Assembly (NCBI RefSeq): GCF_907165215.1 | Contig: NZ_CAJRAY010000041.1 | Coordinates: forward strand, 19,637 to 83,636 | DNA length: 64,000 nt | From: Thermobacillus xylanilyticus | Lineage (GTDB): Bacteria; Bacillota; Bacilli; Paenibacillales; Paenibacillaceae | Direction of reading: 5' to 3' | Part shown: positions 28,008 through 35,677 of the stretch, piece by piece | Layout of the letters: the number at the start of each line of letters is the position of its first letter | Position numbering within the stretch: the first letter of the stretch is position 1 | Made by a program: the position numbers and the translations under genes | Notes under the pieces: generated by a model | The model's database searches: none | The model's input: the letters and a program-made list of their open reading frames with translations, nothing else | What the model was told of the DNA's origin: nothing

Positions 28008-28045
28008 GGAGAAAAGTTCATCCTATTCCTATGGAGGGAATCGAC

Positions 28046-28288
28046 ATGTCCAACAATGCAGCGATCGTGGATATTTCCCAGACGGCCAACCGTTTCCGTT
28101 CGTCCATCGTGCTGCAAGCCGAGAACAAGTATATCGATGTCAAGAGCATTCTCGGTCTGTTCACGACGCTTGTGAGCGGCCATTCGTATGAACTTCACGT
28201 ACACGGTCCGGATGCCGAAGAAGCGAAGGCGGCGATGGCCGAAGTATTTGCGAAACACAATCTGAACGTCACGATTGTTTCGGACTGA
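28046..28288 (+). CDS. HPr/Crh-like protein lacking the catalytic histidine
   Basis: The 80-residue protein aligns with Bacillus HPr from the first helix onward. SQTANRF matches the VQTASKY segment, DVKSILGLF matches LKSIMGVM with Ser34 at the place of regulatory Ser46, and GPDAEEAKAAMAEVF matches the last helix. The first HPr strand and the His15 loop are missing; the position of His15 would be Asn3. After the last helix there is an extra hydrophobic LNVTIVSD stretch not found in HPr. A PTS phosphocarrier role is therefore excluded. A regulatory Crh-like role through HPr kinase and CcpA is possible but unproven. The ATG at 28046 follows GGAGGG and the gene has its own promoter. Confidence 0.72.
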   Translation: MSNNAAIVDISQTANRFRSSIVLQAENKYIDVKSILGLFTTLVSGHSYELHVHGPDAEEAKAAMAEVFAKHNLNVTIVSD

Positions 28289-28427
28289 TCTTCCCAGCGT
28301 TCGCGTCTCCTTTTTCCCGTTCGCGGTCCGCGGCTGTTCCCGCAGGCAGACGAGCTTGAGGTTTGCCCCGAATTCGTCTAATATACAAGTATAAGACGGC
28401 GTGGGCGGCCGCAGGGGGGAGAGTACC

Positions 28428-28724
28428 GTGTCTTCATCGGATGTCATGGTTCACCTGAATCAGAAGGCGCTTCTTCTGCTTCAGGAAGATGCAGATAAAA
28501 TCGAGAAATTGATCAAAGTTCAGATGGACAATCTGACGACGCGCAAATGTCCGCTCTATGAAGAAGTGCTGGACACCCAGATGTACGGGTTTTCGCGCGA
28601 AGTCGATTTCGCGATCCGCGCCGGGCTGATCAGCGAATCGACCGGCAAACAGATGATCCAAACGCTTGAACGCAATCTGGCGCTGTTGTACGAAGCGCTC
28701 GGCGAAGGAAGGCTGTCTCCGTGA
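28428..28724 (+). CDS. ylaN: YlaN family protein (UPF0358)
   Basis: Small cytoplasmic protein (98 residues) matching Bacillus Yla[41 protein letters not shown] with the conserved cysteine, [18 protein letters not shown] and [14 protein letters not shown]. YlaN is conserved in Bacillales, and recent work links it to iron homeostasis through the Fur repressor. The start is GTG at 28428 after GGGGGAGAG. In B. subtilis ylaN sits next to ftsW. Here ftsW lies nearby on the other strand with one Asp23-family gene between, a rearranged version of that neighbourhood. Confidence 0.93.
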   Translation: MSSSDVMVHLNQKALLLLQEDADKIEKLIKVQMDNLTTRKCPLYEEVLDTQMYGFSREVDFAIRAGLISESTGKQMIQTLERNLALLYEALGEGRLSP

Positions 28725-28754
28725 GAGGCGGCCTTTCGTCTTTTTCATGCGCTC

Positions 28755-28784
28755 TTGCTTCGGGCCGGGCAATTCCTTTACAAT
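28755..28784 (+). promoter_or_regulatory. Candidate promoter of the Asp23-family gene
   Basis: TTGCTT (28755-28760) and TACAAT (28779-28784) with an 18-base spacer, 32 bases before the start codon. Confidence 0.55.
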
Positions 28785-28816
28785 GGGTACATATGGTACC
28801 AGGGGAGATGACGAAG

Positions 28817-29197
28817 ATGACCGAAGACGTTCTTGGCGGCAACATTCGCATATCCGACGACGTCGTCGCTACGATAGCCGGGATGGCGGCGCTGGAGACG
28901 CCGGGCATAGCCGGCATGTCGGGCGGCATATCGGAAGGACTGGCAAAACGACTCAGCGGCAAAAATGTACAAAAGGGCGTTTCGGTCGAGGTCGGGCAGC
29001 TGGAAGCGGCCATTGATCTTCGCGTCATTGTGCAATTCGGCATTCCGATCCAGTCGGTGTGCCGGCAGCTCCAGGACAATGTCCGCCAGGCAGTGGAGAA
29101 CATGACCGGTCTTCACGTGGTGGAAGTGAACGTGAAAGTGGAAGGCGTCGCGTTCAAGGACGAGGAGAAGGAAGAAGCGCCGCAGCGTGTCAACTGA
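28817..29197 (+). CDS. Asp23/Gls24 family protein
   Basis: Member of the Asp23/Gls24 (YqhY/YloU) family of small Gram-positive proteins, 126 residues. The conserved core is IRISDDVVATIAGMAALETP, GIAGMSGG, VSVEVGQLEAAIDLRVIVQF and VVEVNVKVEGVAF. Members are membrane-associated in staphylococci or influence lipid and envelope metabolism; no precise activity is known. ATG 28817 is nine bases after AGGGGAG, while the ATG at 28808 abuts it. It ends at a terminator shared with ftsW. Confidence 0.88.
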   Translation: MTEDVLGGNIRISDDVVATIAGMAALETPGIAGMSGGISEGLAKRLSGKNVQKGVSVEVGQLEAAIDLRVIVQFGIPIQSVCRQLQDNVRQAVENMTGLHVVEVNVKVEGVAFKDEEKEEAPQRVN

Positions 29198-29218
29198 CCG
29201 GAATCGGCTGAGAACATA

Positions 29219-29252
29219 AGCGGGACGGATCCTTACAGGATGCCGTCCCGCT
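29219..29252. terminator. Bidirectional terminator between the Asp23-family gene and ftsW
   Basis: AGCGGGACGG (29219-29228) pairs with CCGTCCCGCT (29243-29252) and the stem continues inward with ATCC/GGAT and one bulged G, between two convergent stops. A GTTTT stretch follows on the plus side. Confidence 0.85.
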
Positions 29253-29281
29253 CGTTTTGATCGGAAATGTCCGCATGTTCG

Positions 29282-30508
29282 TCATCTCCGGCGGACCGGA
29301 GCGGATCCGAATCGCGGAGCGTCGGGCCTGACGCCGCGTGAAAGCTGCTCCTGTTCGAGCCGCGCCACCCGGTTGTATTCCCGCGATATGCTGAGCAGCA
29401 AGCCGATCCCGGCGAGCGTTACGATAATGGATGAGCCGCCGTAGCTGATGAGCGGCAGCGTTACGCCGGTGATCGGGATCGCCCCGATGACGCCTCCGAT
29501 ATTGATGACGGCCTGGATGCCGATCATGCTCATGATGCCGATGCCGACGAGCGTGCCGTATGGATCGGGGCATCTCAGCGCGATGATTATGCCGCGCCAG
29601 ATGAAGAACAGATACGTGAGCAGAAAGATGACCGATCCGATGAATCCGAATTCTTCGGCAATCACCGAGAAGATGAAATCGTTGTAGGGAAAAGGCAAGT
29701 ATTTCAGCTTCTGCACGCTGTGTCCGAACCCGGCGCCCGTGAGACCGCCGTGGCCGAGCGCTTCCAGCGATTTGACCAGATGATATCCGCTGCCCAGCTC
29801 GTCCTCCAACGGATTGAGGTACGAGGTAAGCCGATCGATCCGGTATGACCATGCGCCGGGGTTCATGAGCATCGAGACGCTCACGAAGGCCGTGATGACG
29901 ACGGCGGCCGACAGTCCGAGGACGGCGAGATGCTTCAGGTTTGCGCCGCCGGCGAACAGGACGATCGCGGCGAAGAGCGCGGTGACCATCGCGGACCCGA
30001 GGTCCGGCTGCAGCATGATCAGGGAGCAGACGAACCCGATGACAAGCGTCACCGGAAGCAAGCCGTGTTTGAAATCGCGAAAACGCTCATCCTTCTTGGA
30101 GATGACGGCGCCCAGGTACATGATGAGCGCCAGCTTGGCAAATTCGGTCGGCTGGATGCCGAGCGTCCCGACGCCGAACCAGCTGCGGGCGCCGTTGCGC
30201 TCCTCGCCGATGAACGGCACGAGCGCAAGCAGAATCATCGCCGGTATGAAGAACAGCACGTAGCCTTTCTTGAATCGGCGGTAAGGAATGTTCATCAGCA
30301 CCAGCAGCAGAAACAACCCTGCCGCAATCCAGACGAGCTGCCTTTTCGTGAAATAGAGCGGATCCCGGTTGAACGCATCGGAGGCGAGCGTATAGTTCGA
30401 ACTTGCGCTGAACACCATGACGAGTCCGAATCCGACCAGGAGCAGCGTCAGAATGAGCAGCAGGAAATCCGGTCTGCCGCGGGGGCCGCTTGACTGCTGC
30501 GCGTTCAT
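29282..30508 (-). CDS. ftsW: Lipid II polymerase FtsW/RodA (SEDS family)
   Basis: Membrane glycosyltransferase that polymerises lipid II for septal wall synthesis. The 408 residues have about ten hydrophobic helices and the SEDS marks: GLVMVFSASSNYTL in the first helix, GARSWFGVGTLGIQPTEFAK, MLQPDLGSAMV, the GHGGLTGAGFGHSVQKLKYLPF loop region before NDFIFSVIAEE, and GVTLPLISYGGSS near the end. RodA is an alternative, but the YlaN neighbourhood favours FtsW. The ATG at 30508 has no strong ribosome-binding site and is 11 bases after the upstream gene, so translation may be coupled. Confidence 0.9.
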   Translation of the reverse strand: MNAQQSSGPRGRPDFLLLILTLLLVGFGLVMVFSASSNYTLASDAFNRDPLYFTKRQLVWIAAGLFLLLVLMNIPYRRFKKGYVLFFIPAMILLALVPFIGEERNGARSWFGVGTLGIQPTEFAKLALIMYLGAVISKKDERFRDFKHGLLPVTLVIGFVCSLIMLQPDLGSAMVTALFAAIVLFAGGANLKHLAVLGLSAAVVITAFVSVSMLMNPGAWSYRIDRLTSYLNPLEDELGSGYHLVKSLEALGHGGLTGAGFGHSVQKLKYLPFPYNDFIFSVIAEEFGFIGSVIFLLTYLFFIWRGIIIALRCPDPYGTLVGIGIMSMIGIQAVINIGGVIGAIPITGVTLPLISYGGSSIIVTLAGIGLLLSISREYNRVARLEQEQLSRGVRPDAPRFGSAPVRRR

Positions 30509-30519
30509 GGAAAAGGGAG

Positions 30520-30864
30520 TCAGCTCAGCAGCGTCTTCAATTCATTCAGCCGCTGCTTGGCCGTATTCAGGATCGGTTCGGGAATCGGCGATTCGTAATC
30601 GAGTCCGTGCGGAAACGTTGCTTTGCCGATGTACACGGATTCGATGGACAGGATCGCGTCGGGAGACTCCAGCTTGCCTTCGACAGCCCGCGTGCTGATG
30701 CGCAGGAAGTAGTCATCGCCGCTTGCGCGGTCTTCCAGCTTCAGGTCATAGGTCGCGCGGTTGTATTCCCATTGCCAACGGACAAAACCGAGTTTTTCCG
30801 CGGATTCATCCAGATGAGCCAGATCGCTGGTCATGCCGTTCAGGCCGGTTTGTTCGATAATCAT
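30520..30864 (-). CDS. YugN-like family protein
   Basis: Small cytoplasmic protein of 114 residues resembling Bacillus YugN: MIIEQTGLNGM, LGFVRWQWEYNRATYDLKLE, YFLRISTRAVEGKLE and IGKATFPHGLDYE followed by PEPILNTAKQRL. No function is known for the family. The start follows AAGGAGG with a somewhat long spacing. It precedes ftsW by 11 bases on the same strand, so the two form a short operon read leftwards. Confidence 0.85.
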   Translation of the reverse strand: MIIEQTGLNGMTSDLAHLDESAEKLGFVRWQWEYNRATYDLKLEDRASGDDYFLRISTRAVEGKLESPDAILSIESVYIGKATFPHGLDYESPIPEPILNTAKQRLNELKTLLS

Positions 30865-31073
30865 TGAGTAGATGTTCCTCCTTCGGAATATGCCCTGCAG
30901 CCCTGCGGGCCCGTCATTCTCTTTCTCATATTAGTATGTTTCACAAATGCGCGCAAGCCCGCGCCGCTCGCGGCATGCACCGCGCGCAAGTCCGCGATTT
31001 CACACCGATCCCGGCTTCTGATACACTAGAATTATGAAGATCGGCACTGACTGAAAAGTGAGGAGACGGAAGA

Positions 31074-32273
31074 ATGCGAGATTCTCTGGAATCCGCCGGA
31101 ACGTTGCTGCGATACATGCCGGACATGACGGCCTGGAGGCGGCATCTGCACCGGCATCCGGAGCTGTCGTTCCGCGAGGAGCGAACCGCCGCGTGGATTG
31201 CCGACAGGCTGCGGGAAATCGGCTGCGACGAAGTGCGCACGGGCGTCGGCGGCACCGGTGTGGTCGCCGTCATCCGCGGCGCGAAACCCGGGCCGGTCGT
31301 CGCGCTGCGCGCCGATATCGACGCCTTGCCGATCCAGGACGAGAAAGACGTGCCGTACCGTTCGACCGTGCCCGGCGTCATGCACGCCTGCGGCCACGAT
31401 GCGCATACGGCCGCGCTGCTCGGCGTTGCCGCCCATTACGCCGCTTCGCGGGACGGCCTGACGGGGGAACGCCGGCTGCTGTTCCAGCCCGCCGAAGAGG
31501 TGACGCCGGGCGGAGCGCTCGGGATGATCGGGGACGGGGCGCTGGACGGCGTCTCCGCGATCTACGGCGTCCACCTGTGGACGCCGCTGCCGTTCGGCAC
31601 GATTGCCAGCGCGCCGGGGCCGGTGATGGCGGCCGAGAATGAGTTTTTCGTGGAGATCAGGGGCAAAGGCGGCCACGGGGGCATGCCCCATGAGGCGGTC
31701 GATGCGATCGCGGCCGGAGCCGCATTCGTCCAGGCCGTGCAGACGATCGTCAGCCGGTCGGTGAATCCGCTCGAGCCGGCAGTCGTCACGATCGGTTCAT
31801 TTCAGGCCGGCACCGCACCCAACATCGTCGCGGATACATGCCGGCTGTCCGGCACCGTCCGCACGTTCGACGCATCGGTGCGCGATCGGGTGCAGGAGCG
31901 GCTCCGCGTGATTGCGGACGCGGTATGCCGTCAGTTCGGAGCGGAATATTCGCTCGATTGGCGGGACGGCTACCCGCCGGTCGTTAATGACGAGCGGGAG
32001 GCGGAGCGTTTCTTCGCGGTGGCCCGCCGGCTTTTCGGCGGCGATGCGGTTCAGCGGATCCGTCCGCTCATGGCGGGCGAAGATTTCGCCTATTACCTGA
32101 AGCGCGTTCCCGGCTGCTTCATGTTCGTCGGGGCGGGCAACGAGGATTGCGGCGCCGTTTATCCGCACCACCATCCGCGCTTCGACATCGACGAACGGGC
32201 CATGCTGTCGGCGGCGCGGCTGTTGACCGCGATGGCCGACGATTATGCCGGGGAGACGGCGTCCGCCGTATAA
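31074..32273 (+). CDS. M20-family amidohydrolase (N-acyl-amino-acid hydrolase type)
   Basis: Zinc-dependent hydrolase of the M20D group that removes acyl groups from amino acids or related amides; cytoplasmic, 399 residues. Visible are RHLHRHPELSFRE, the metal-binding CGHDAHTAALLG and the EE pair in FQPAEEVTPGGALGMI. Also present are HLWTPLPFGTI, the lid-domain GKGGHGGMPHEAVDAI and AGEDFAYYLKRVPGCFMFVG with the last metal ligand region. Substrate cannot be decided; hippurate, N-acetyl-amino acids and N-acetyl-cysteine-type substrates are all known. The start follows a GAGGAGACGGAAG stretch, and the gene is divergent from the yugN-like gene across 209 bases. Confidence 0.9.
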   Translation: MRDSLESAGTLLRYMPDMTAWRRHLHRHPELSFREERTAAWIADRLREIGCDEVRTGVGGTGVVAVIRGAKPGPVVALRADIDALPIQDEKDVPYRSTVPGVMHACGHDAHTAALLGVAAHYAASRDGLTGERRLLFQPAEEVTPGGALGMIGDGALDGVSAIYGVHLWTPLPFGTIASAPGPVMAAENEFFVEIRGKGGHGGMPHEAVDAIAAGAAFVQAVQTIVSRSVNPLEPAVVTIGSFQAGTAPNIVADTCRLSGTVRTFDASVRDRVQERLRVIADAVCRQFGAEYSLDWRDGYPPVVNDEREAERFFAVARRLFGGDAVQRIRPLMAGEDFAYYLKRVPGCFMFVGAGNEDCGAVYPHHHPRFDIDERAMLSAARLLTAMADDYAGETASAV

Positions 32274-32404
32274 GCCGTGGCACGTCTGGCATTCTTCGCA
32301 TCGAATGCCCCGCAGCCGTTCAGGCAAGCCTAACGGAAGGCCGGTTTTGAGGCTGTGAGGCGAAGGCGACCGGCCGGCAATGATCCATGCGAGGAGGATG
32401 CCCC

Positions 32405-32848
32405 ATGGCGAAGACGGTCAAGGAGATCATGTCGACCAACCCCGTGACGGCGACGACGCAGGATAATATTTATGAGTGCGCCGTGCTGATGAAACAGCAC
32501 GACATCGGGTTCGTTCCGATCGTCGAAGGCCGCAAGCTGGTCGGCGTCGTGACGGACCGCGACCTGGTCATCCGCGGGTACGCGGAGAAGCATTCGGGCT
32601 CGACGTCCGTAACCGAAGTCATGACGAAGGATATCCGAACGGTGCCTCCTTCCATGACCGTCGATGAATGCGCGCGTCTGATGGCCGACAATCAGATCCG
32701 GCGTCTGCCGGTCGTGGACAATGGCGAACTGGTCGGCATCGTATCGATCGGCGACCTGGCGATCCGCGAAATTTTCGTGAACGAAGCGGGCGACGCGCTC
32801 AGCGCCATCTCCGAGCACGACCACCGCGAGCCGTCCGCGGTCCACTGA
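32405..32848 (+). CDS. Twin CBS-domain protein (YhcV-like)
   Basis: Stand-alone pair of CBS domains (147 residues) of the type that bind adenine nucleotides and act as energy or redox sensors. The repeats are visible as VKEIMSTNPVTATTQDNIYE with GFVPIVEGRKLVGVVTDRDL, and VTEVMTKDIRTVPPSMTVDE with RRLPVVDNGELVGIVSIGDL. It resembles Bacillus YhcV and is shorter than AcuB, which carries an extra ACT domain. It therefore does not replace the acuB gene missing from the acu locus. ATG 32405 follows AGGAGG. A perfect ten-pair stem-loop follows the stop. Confidence 0.9.
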   Translation: MAKTVKEIMSTNPVTATTQDNIYECAVLMKQHDIGFVPIVEGRKLVGVVTDRDLVIRGYAEKHSGSTSVTEVMTKDIRTVPPSMTVDECARLMADNQIRRLPVVDNGELVGIVSIGDLAIREIFVNEAGDALSAISEHDHREPSAVH

Positions 32849-32857
32849 CCGACGAGG

Positions 32858-32880
32858 CCCTTCGGCGGTCCGCCGAAGGG
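32858..32880 (+). terminator. Stem-loop after the CBS gene
   Basis: Perfect ten-pair stem (CCCTTCGGCG at 32858-32867, CGCCGAAGGG at 32871-32880) with a three-base loop, ten bases after the stop. There is no T-run, so this is a possible but weak terminator or an mRNA-stabilising hairpin. Confidence 0.5.
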
Positions 32881-32953
32881 AACCTCCCGGACGCGGGCGG
32901 AAAGTTTGCAAGCATACAGGCGATATCCAGAGACAAGCGGAGGCACTACATAG

Positions 32954-33811
32954 ATGAGCATCAAGAAAATATCGCCGCCCGCCGTGCGGCTGGCCGGCCT
33001 GATCGCGCTGCTTCTGCCGGTCCTCCTGGCGGCTGCGGGTTGCGCGGCCGAGACTGCCGTGACAAGGCCGTGGGAAACAGTCTGGTCCGACTACCCGGAG
33101 CTGCGCGGCAAGACCGCCGAGGAAACGGTCGTGGAACGGGTCGTCGACGGCGACACCTTCGTGACCCGCGAAGGCAGCCGCGTGCGGCTGATCGGCGTGA
33201 ACACGCCGGAGATCACGGGCAGCGCGGAGTTTTACGGAGAAGAAGCGGCGGCATACACCAAGCGCATGCTGACGGGCAAGACGGTATGGATGTTCAAGGA
33301 TGTGTCGGAGACCGACCGATACGGCCGACTGCTGCGGTTCGTTTTTATTCCGGGCGACGGGATCATGTTCAATGAACGACTTGTCCGCGAAGGGTACGCG
33401 AATGCGGCCACCTACCCGCCCGATGTCAGCCTGGCGGACCGGTTCCGCGAAGCGGAAAGGGAAGCCCGGACGGCGGGAACGGGCCTGTGGGGCGGTGACG
33501 GCGGAGGCGGGAAAGCAGACGGCGCTGGCGCGGCCGACACGGATAAGAAAACGGGATCGGCCGATCATGGGGCAGCAGCGGAGGAAGGCGGCGGATCATC
33601 CGGCGATGAAGCCGCATCCGGCGCACGGGATAGCGAAAGCGCTGCGTCTTGCCCGTCTCCCGACATCAAGGGCAACATCAACTCGCGCGGCGAACGCATT
33701 TACCATGTGCCCGGCAGCCGCTATTACGACCGGACGGTCGCGGAAGTCTGGTTTTGCACCGAGGAAGAAGCGCAGGCGGCGGGATTCCGCGCGCCCAAGA
33801 ACGGCGGTTGA
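32954..33811 (+). CDS. Thermonuclease-family lipoprotein with C-terminal conserved motif domain
   Basis: Exported, membrane-tethered nuclease candidate of 285 residues. A signal peptide ends in LLAAAGC (lipobox, Cys about residue 30). The staphylococcal-nuclease-like domain follows at about 55-175: [29 protein letters not shown], the [13 protein letters not shown] region with the catalytic-site Arg, and [19 protein letters not shown] Gly/Ala/Asp/Lys linker (about 180-230) joins a C-terminal module with [25 protein letters not shown] and [14 protein letters not shown], a motif often attached to such nucleases in Bacillales. The gene starts 105 bases after the CBS gene stop and ends before a terminator. 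Confidence 0.88.
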   Translation: MSIKKISPPAVRLAGLIALLLPVLLAAAGCAAETAVTRPWETVWSDYPELRGKTAEETVVERVVDGDTFVTREGSRVRLIGVNTPEITGSAEFYGEEAAAYTKRMLTGKTVWMFKDVSETDRYGRLLRFVFIPGDGIMFNERLVREGYANAATYPPDVSLADRFREAEREARTAGTGLWGGDGGGGKADGAGAADTDKKTGSADHGAAAEEGGGSSGDEAASGARDSESAASCPSPDIKGNINSRGERIYHVPGSRYYDRTVAEVWFCTEEEAQAAGFRAPKNGG

Positions 33812-33876
33812 ACCGCCGGTTTGATAAGCTGAATATTGCAGGCCGGCGGGCGATCCGCGGGCGGCAGGCATCTTGC

Positions 33877-33900
33877 GCGGGCCCTGGGCCCGCCATTTTT
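33877..33900 (+). terminator. Rho-independent terminator after the thermonuclease-like gene
   Basis: A GC-only stem (GCGGGC at 33877-33882, GCCCGC at 33888-33893) with a five-base loop is followed by ATTTTT (33895-33900), 66 bases after the stop and before the helicase gene. Confidence 0.78.
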
Positions 33901-33970
33901 ATGGGTTCCGGACGGCATAAAAAACATCTCCCGTTCTCATACTGTTACCAAAACATGAGGGGTGGATGCC

Positions 33971-35677
33971 ATGCATGCGGCCGGGGGTCCGTTGATTGTC
34001 CAAGGCGACGCTTCCGTTCTGCTGGATGTTCGGCATCCGGATGCGGAGCAGGCGCGCGAATCGCTTGCCCGCTTCGCCGAACTGGTGAAACGGCCGGGAG
34101 ATTTGCACACCTACCGCATTACGCCGCTGTCCGTCTGGAATGCGGCGGCATCCGGTCTGACAGCGGACGAGATGACCGATTGTCTGATCGCTTTCAGCCG
34201 GTACGATGTGCCCGCGGGATTGATCGACCGGATCGGGACATGGGCCGAACGTTACGGCAAAATTCAGCTGGAGGCGGACGGAGAACAACTTGCCCTTGCG
34301 GTTGACCGCGATCTCGCCGTCGAACTGGAAGGACTGGGACTGTTTCCGGAGGCGGGGGTCCCGGCTCCGGACGGAAAAGTCAGATGGCGTGTGCCGTCCG
34401 CGCGGCGCGGCGAAGTGAAACGCGAACTGACGAGAAGCGGCTATCCGGTGCTCGATCTCGCCGGTTATAGCCGGGGCGGGCAGCTGGATGTCGAGCTGAA
34501 GGCCGCCGCATCGTCCGGGGCGCTCTTCCGACTGCGCGACTATCAGGAACGCGCGGTCGACCTGTTCTGCCTGGAAGACGCCGGTGCGGGCGGCAGCGGC
34601 GTCATCGTGCTGCCCTGCGGCGCGGGGAAGACGATCGTCGGCATCGCGGCGCTGGCGCGGCTCCGCTGCGAGGCGCTCATTCTGACGCCCAGCGTAACGT
34701 CGGTGCAGCAATGGCGGTCCGAACTGCTTGACAAAACGACGCTGACGGAGCGCGACATCGGCGTGTATGCAGGCAGCGAGCGCCAGGTGCGGCCGGTGAC
34801 GATCGCAACCTACTCGATCCTCACCAGCCGGAATTCGAAGACGGATGATTACCGCCATATGAAACTGTTCAGCGAGCGGGACTGGGGACTCATCATCTAC
34901 GACGAAGTGCATCTGCTTCCGGCGCCGGTATTCCGCATGACGGCGGATCTGCAGGCGAAGCGGCGGCTCGGCCTGACAGCCACCCTCGTTCGCGAAGACG
35001 GAAGGGAAGAAGATGTGTTCTCGCTGATCGGCCCGAAACGGTTCGATTTGTTCTGGAAGACACTTGAAGCCAAAGGCTGGATCGCGAGGGTGACCTGCAC
35101 GGAGATCCGCGTGCCGCTTGATCCGGCCGCCGCCGCGGAATATGCGGCCGCCGGCCAGCGGGCGCGCATCCGGATCGCGGCCGAGAACCCGGCCAAGCTG
35201 CGCGTCGTCCGCGAACTGCTCGCCCGGCACCGCGGCCAGCAGGTGCTGATCATCGGCCAGTACTTGCGCCAGCTCAAACAGATGGCCGCCGCTTGGGGCG
35301 TGCCGCTGATCACCGGCGAGACAAGCCTTGACGAACGCGAGCGGCTGTACGCCCGTTTTCGCAGCGGGGAGGAGCCGGTTCTGATCGTCTCGAAGGTGGC
35401 CAATCTCGCCGTCGATCTGCCGGATGCCGCCGTTGCCGTGCAAGTTTCAGGCAGCTACGGTTCGCGCCAGGAAGAAGCGCAGCGGATCGGCCGGATCATG
35501 CGGCCGAAATCCGGTTTGAACGAATGCTGGTTCTACACCGTCGTCACGGAAGGGACGAAGGAGACGGAATATGCGCGCAGACGGCAGCTTTTCCTGACCG
35601 AGCAAGGTTACACTTATCGAATCGCGCGCATGCCGGAGGCGGACGGCGCGGCCGGAACGGAGGCGGCGGGATGCTGA
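33971..35677 (+). CDS. XPB/Rad25-type DNA helicase
   Basis: Superfamily 2 ATP-dependent helicase of the XPB type, 568 residues. An N-terminal XPB-like domain (about 20-110, including DLHTYRITPLSVWNAAASGL) precedes a damage-recognition-like region. The helicase core has Walker A LPCGAGKTI (Lys220), DEVH at 311-314, and LGLTATLVREDGREED. The second RecA fold includes QVLIIGQYLRQL and the motif VI region RQEEAQRIGRIMRPK. XPB opens DNA in eukaryotic repair and transcription; bacterial roles are little studied. ATG 33971 follows GAGGGG; a GTG at 33962 overlaps that site. The gene overlaps its partner by seven bases, so both are co-translated. Confidence 0.92.
   Translation: MHAAGGPLIVQGDASVLLDVRHPDAEQARESLARFAELVKRPGDLHTYRITPLSVWNAAASGLTADEMTDCLIAFSRYDVPAGLIDRIGTWAERYGKIQLEADGEQLALAVDRDLAVELEGLGLFPEAGVPAPDGKVRWRVPSARRGEVKRELTRSGYPVLDLAGYSRGGQLDVELKAAASSGALFRLRDYQERAVDLFCLEDAGAGGSGVIVLPCGAGKTIVGIAALARLRCEALILTPSVTSVQQWRSELLDKTTLTERDIGVYAGSERQVRPVTIATYSILTSRNSKTDDYRHMKLFSERDWGLIIYDEVHLLPAPVFRMTADLQAKRRLGLTATLVREDGREEDVFSLIGPKRFDLFWKTLEAKGWIARVTCTEIRVPLDPAAAAEYAAAGQRARIRIAAENPAKLRVVRELLARHRGQQVLIIGQYLRQLKQMAAAWGVPLITGETSLDERERLYARFRSGEEPVLIVSKVANLAVDLPDAAVAVQVSGSYGSRQEEAQRIGRIMRPKSGLNECWFYTVVTEGTKETEYARRRQLFLTEQGYTYRIARMPEADGAAGTEAAGC

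Noticed and set aside
28046..28288. HPr-like gene as the missing ptsH
   Set aside because: The phosphorylated histidine and the first strand are absent, so it cannot be the PTS phosphocarrier; a real ptsH should lie elsewhere in the genome.
32288..32309. Stem-loop GGCATTC/GAATGCC upstream of the CBS gene
   Set aside because: Only seven pairs and no T-run; too weak to call a terminator or riboswitch.
32405..32848. CBS protein as the missing AcuB
   Set aside because: AcuB is longer (about 214 residues, with an ACT domain); this 147-residue protein has only the two CBS units and is far from the acu locus.
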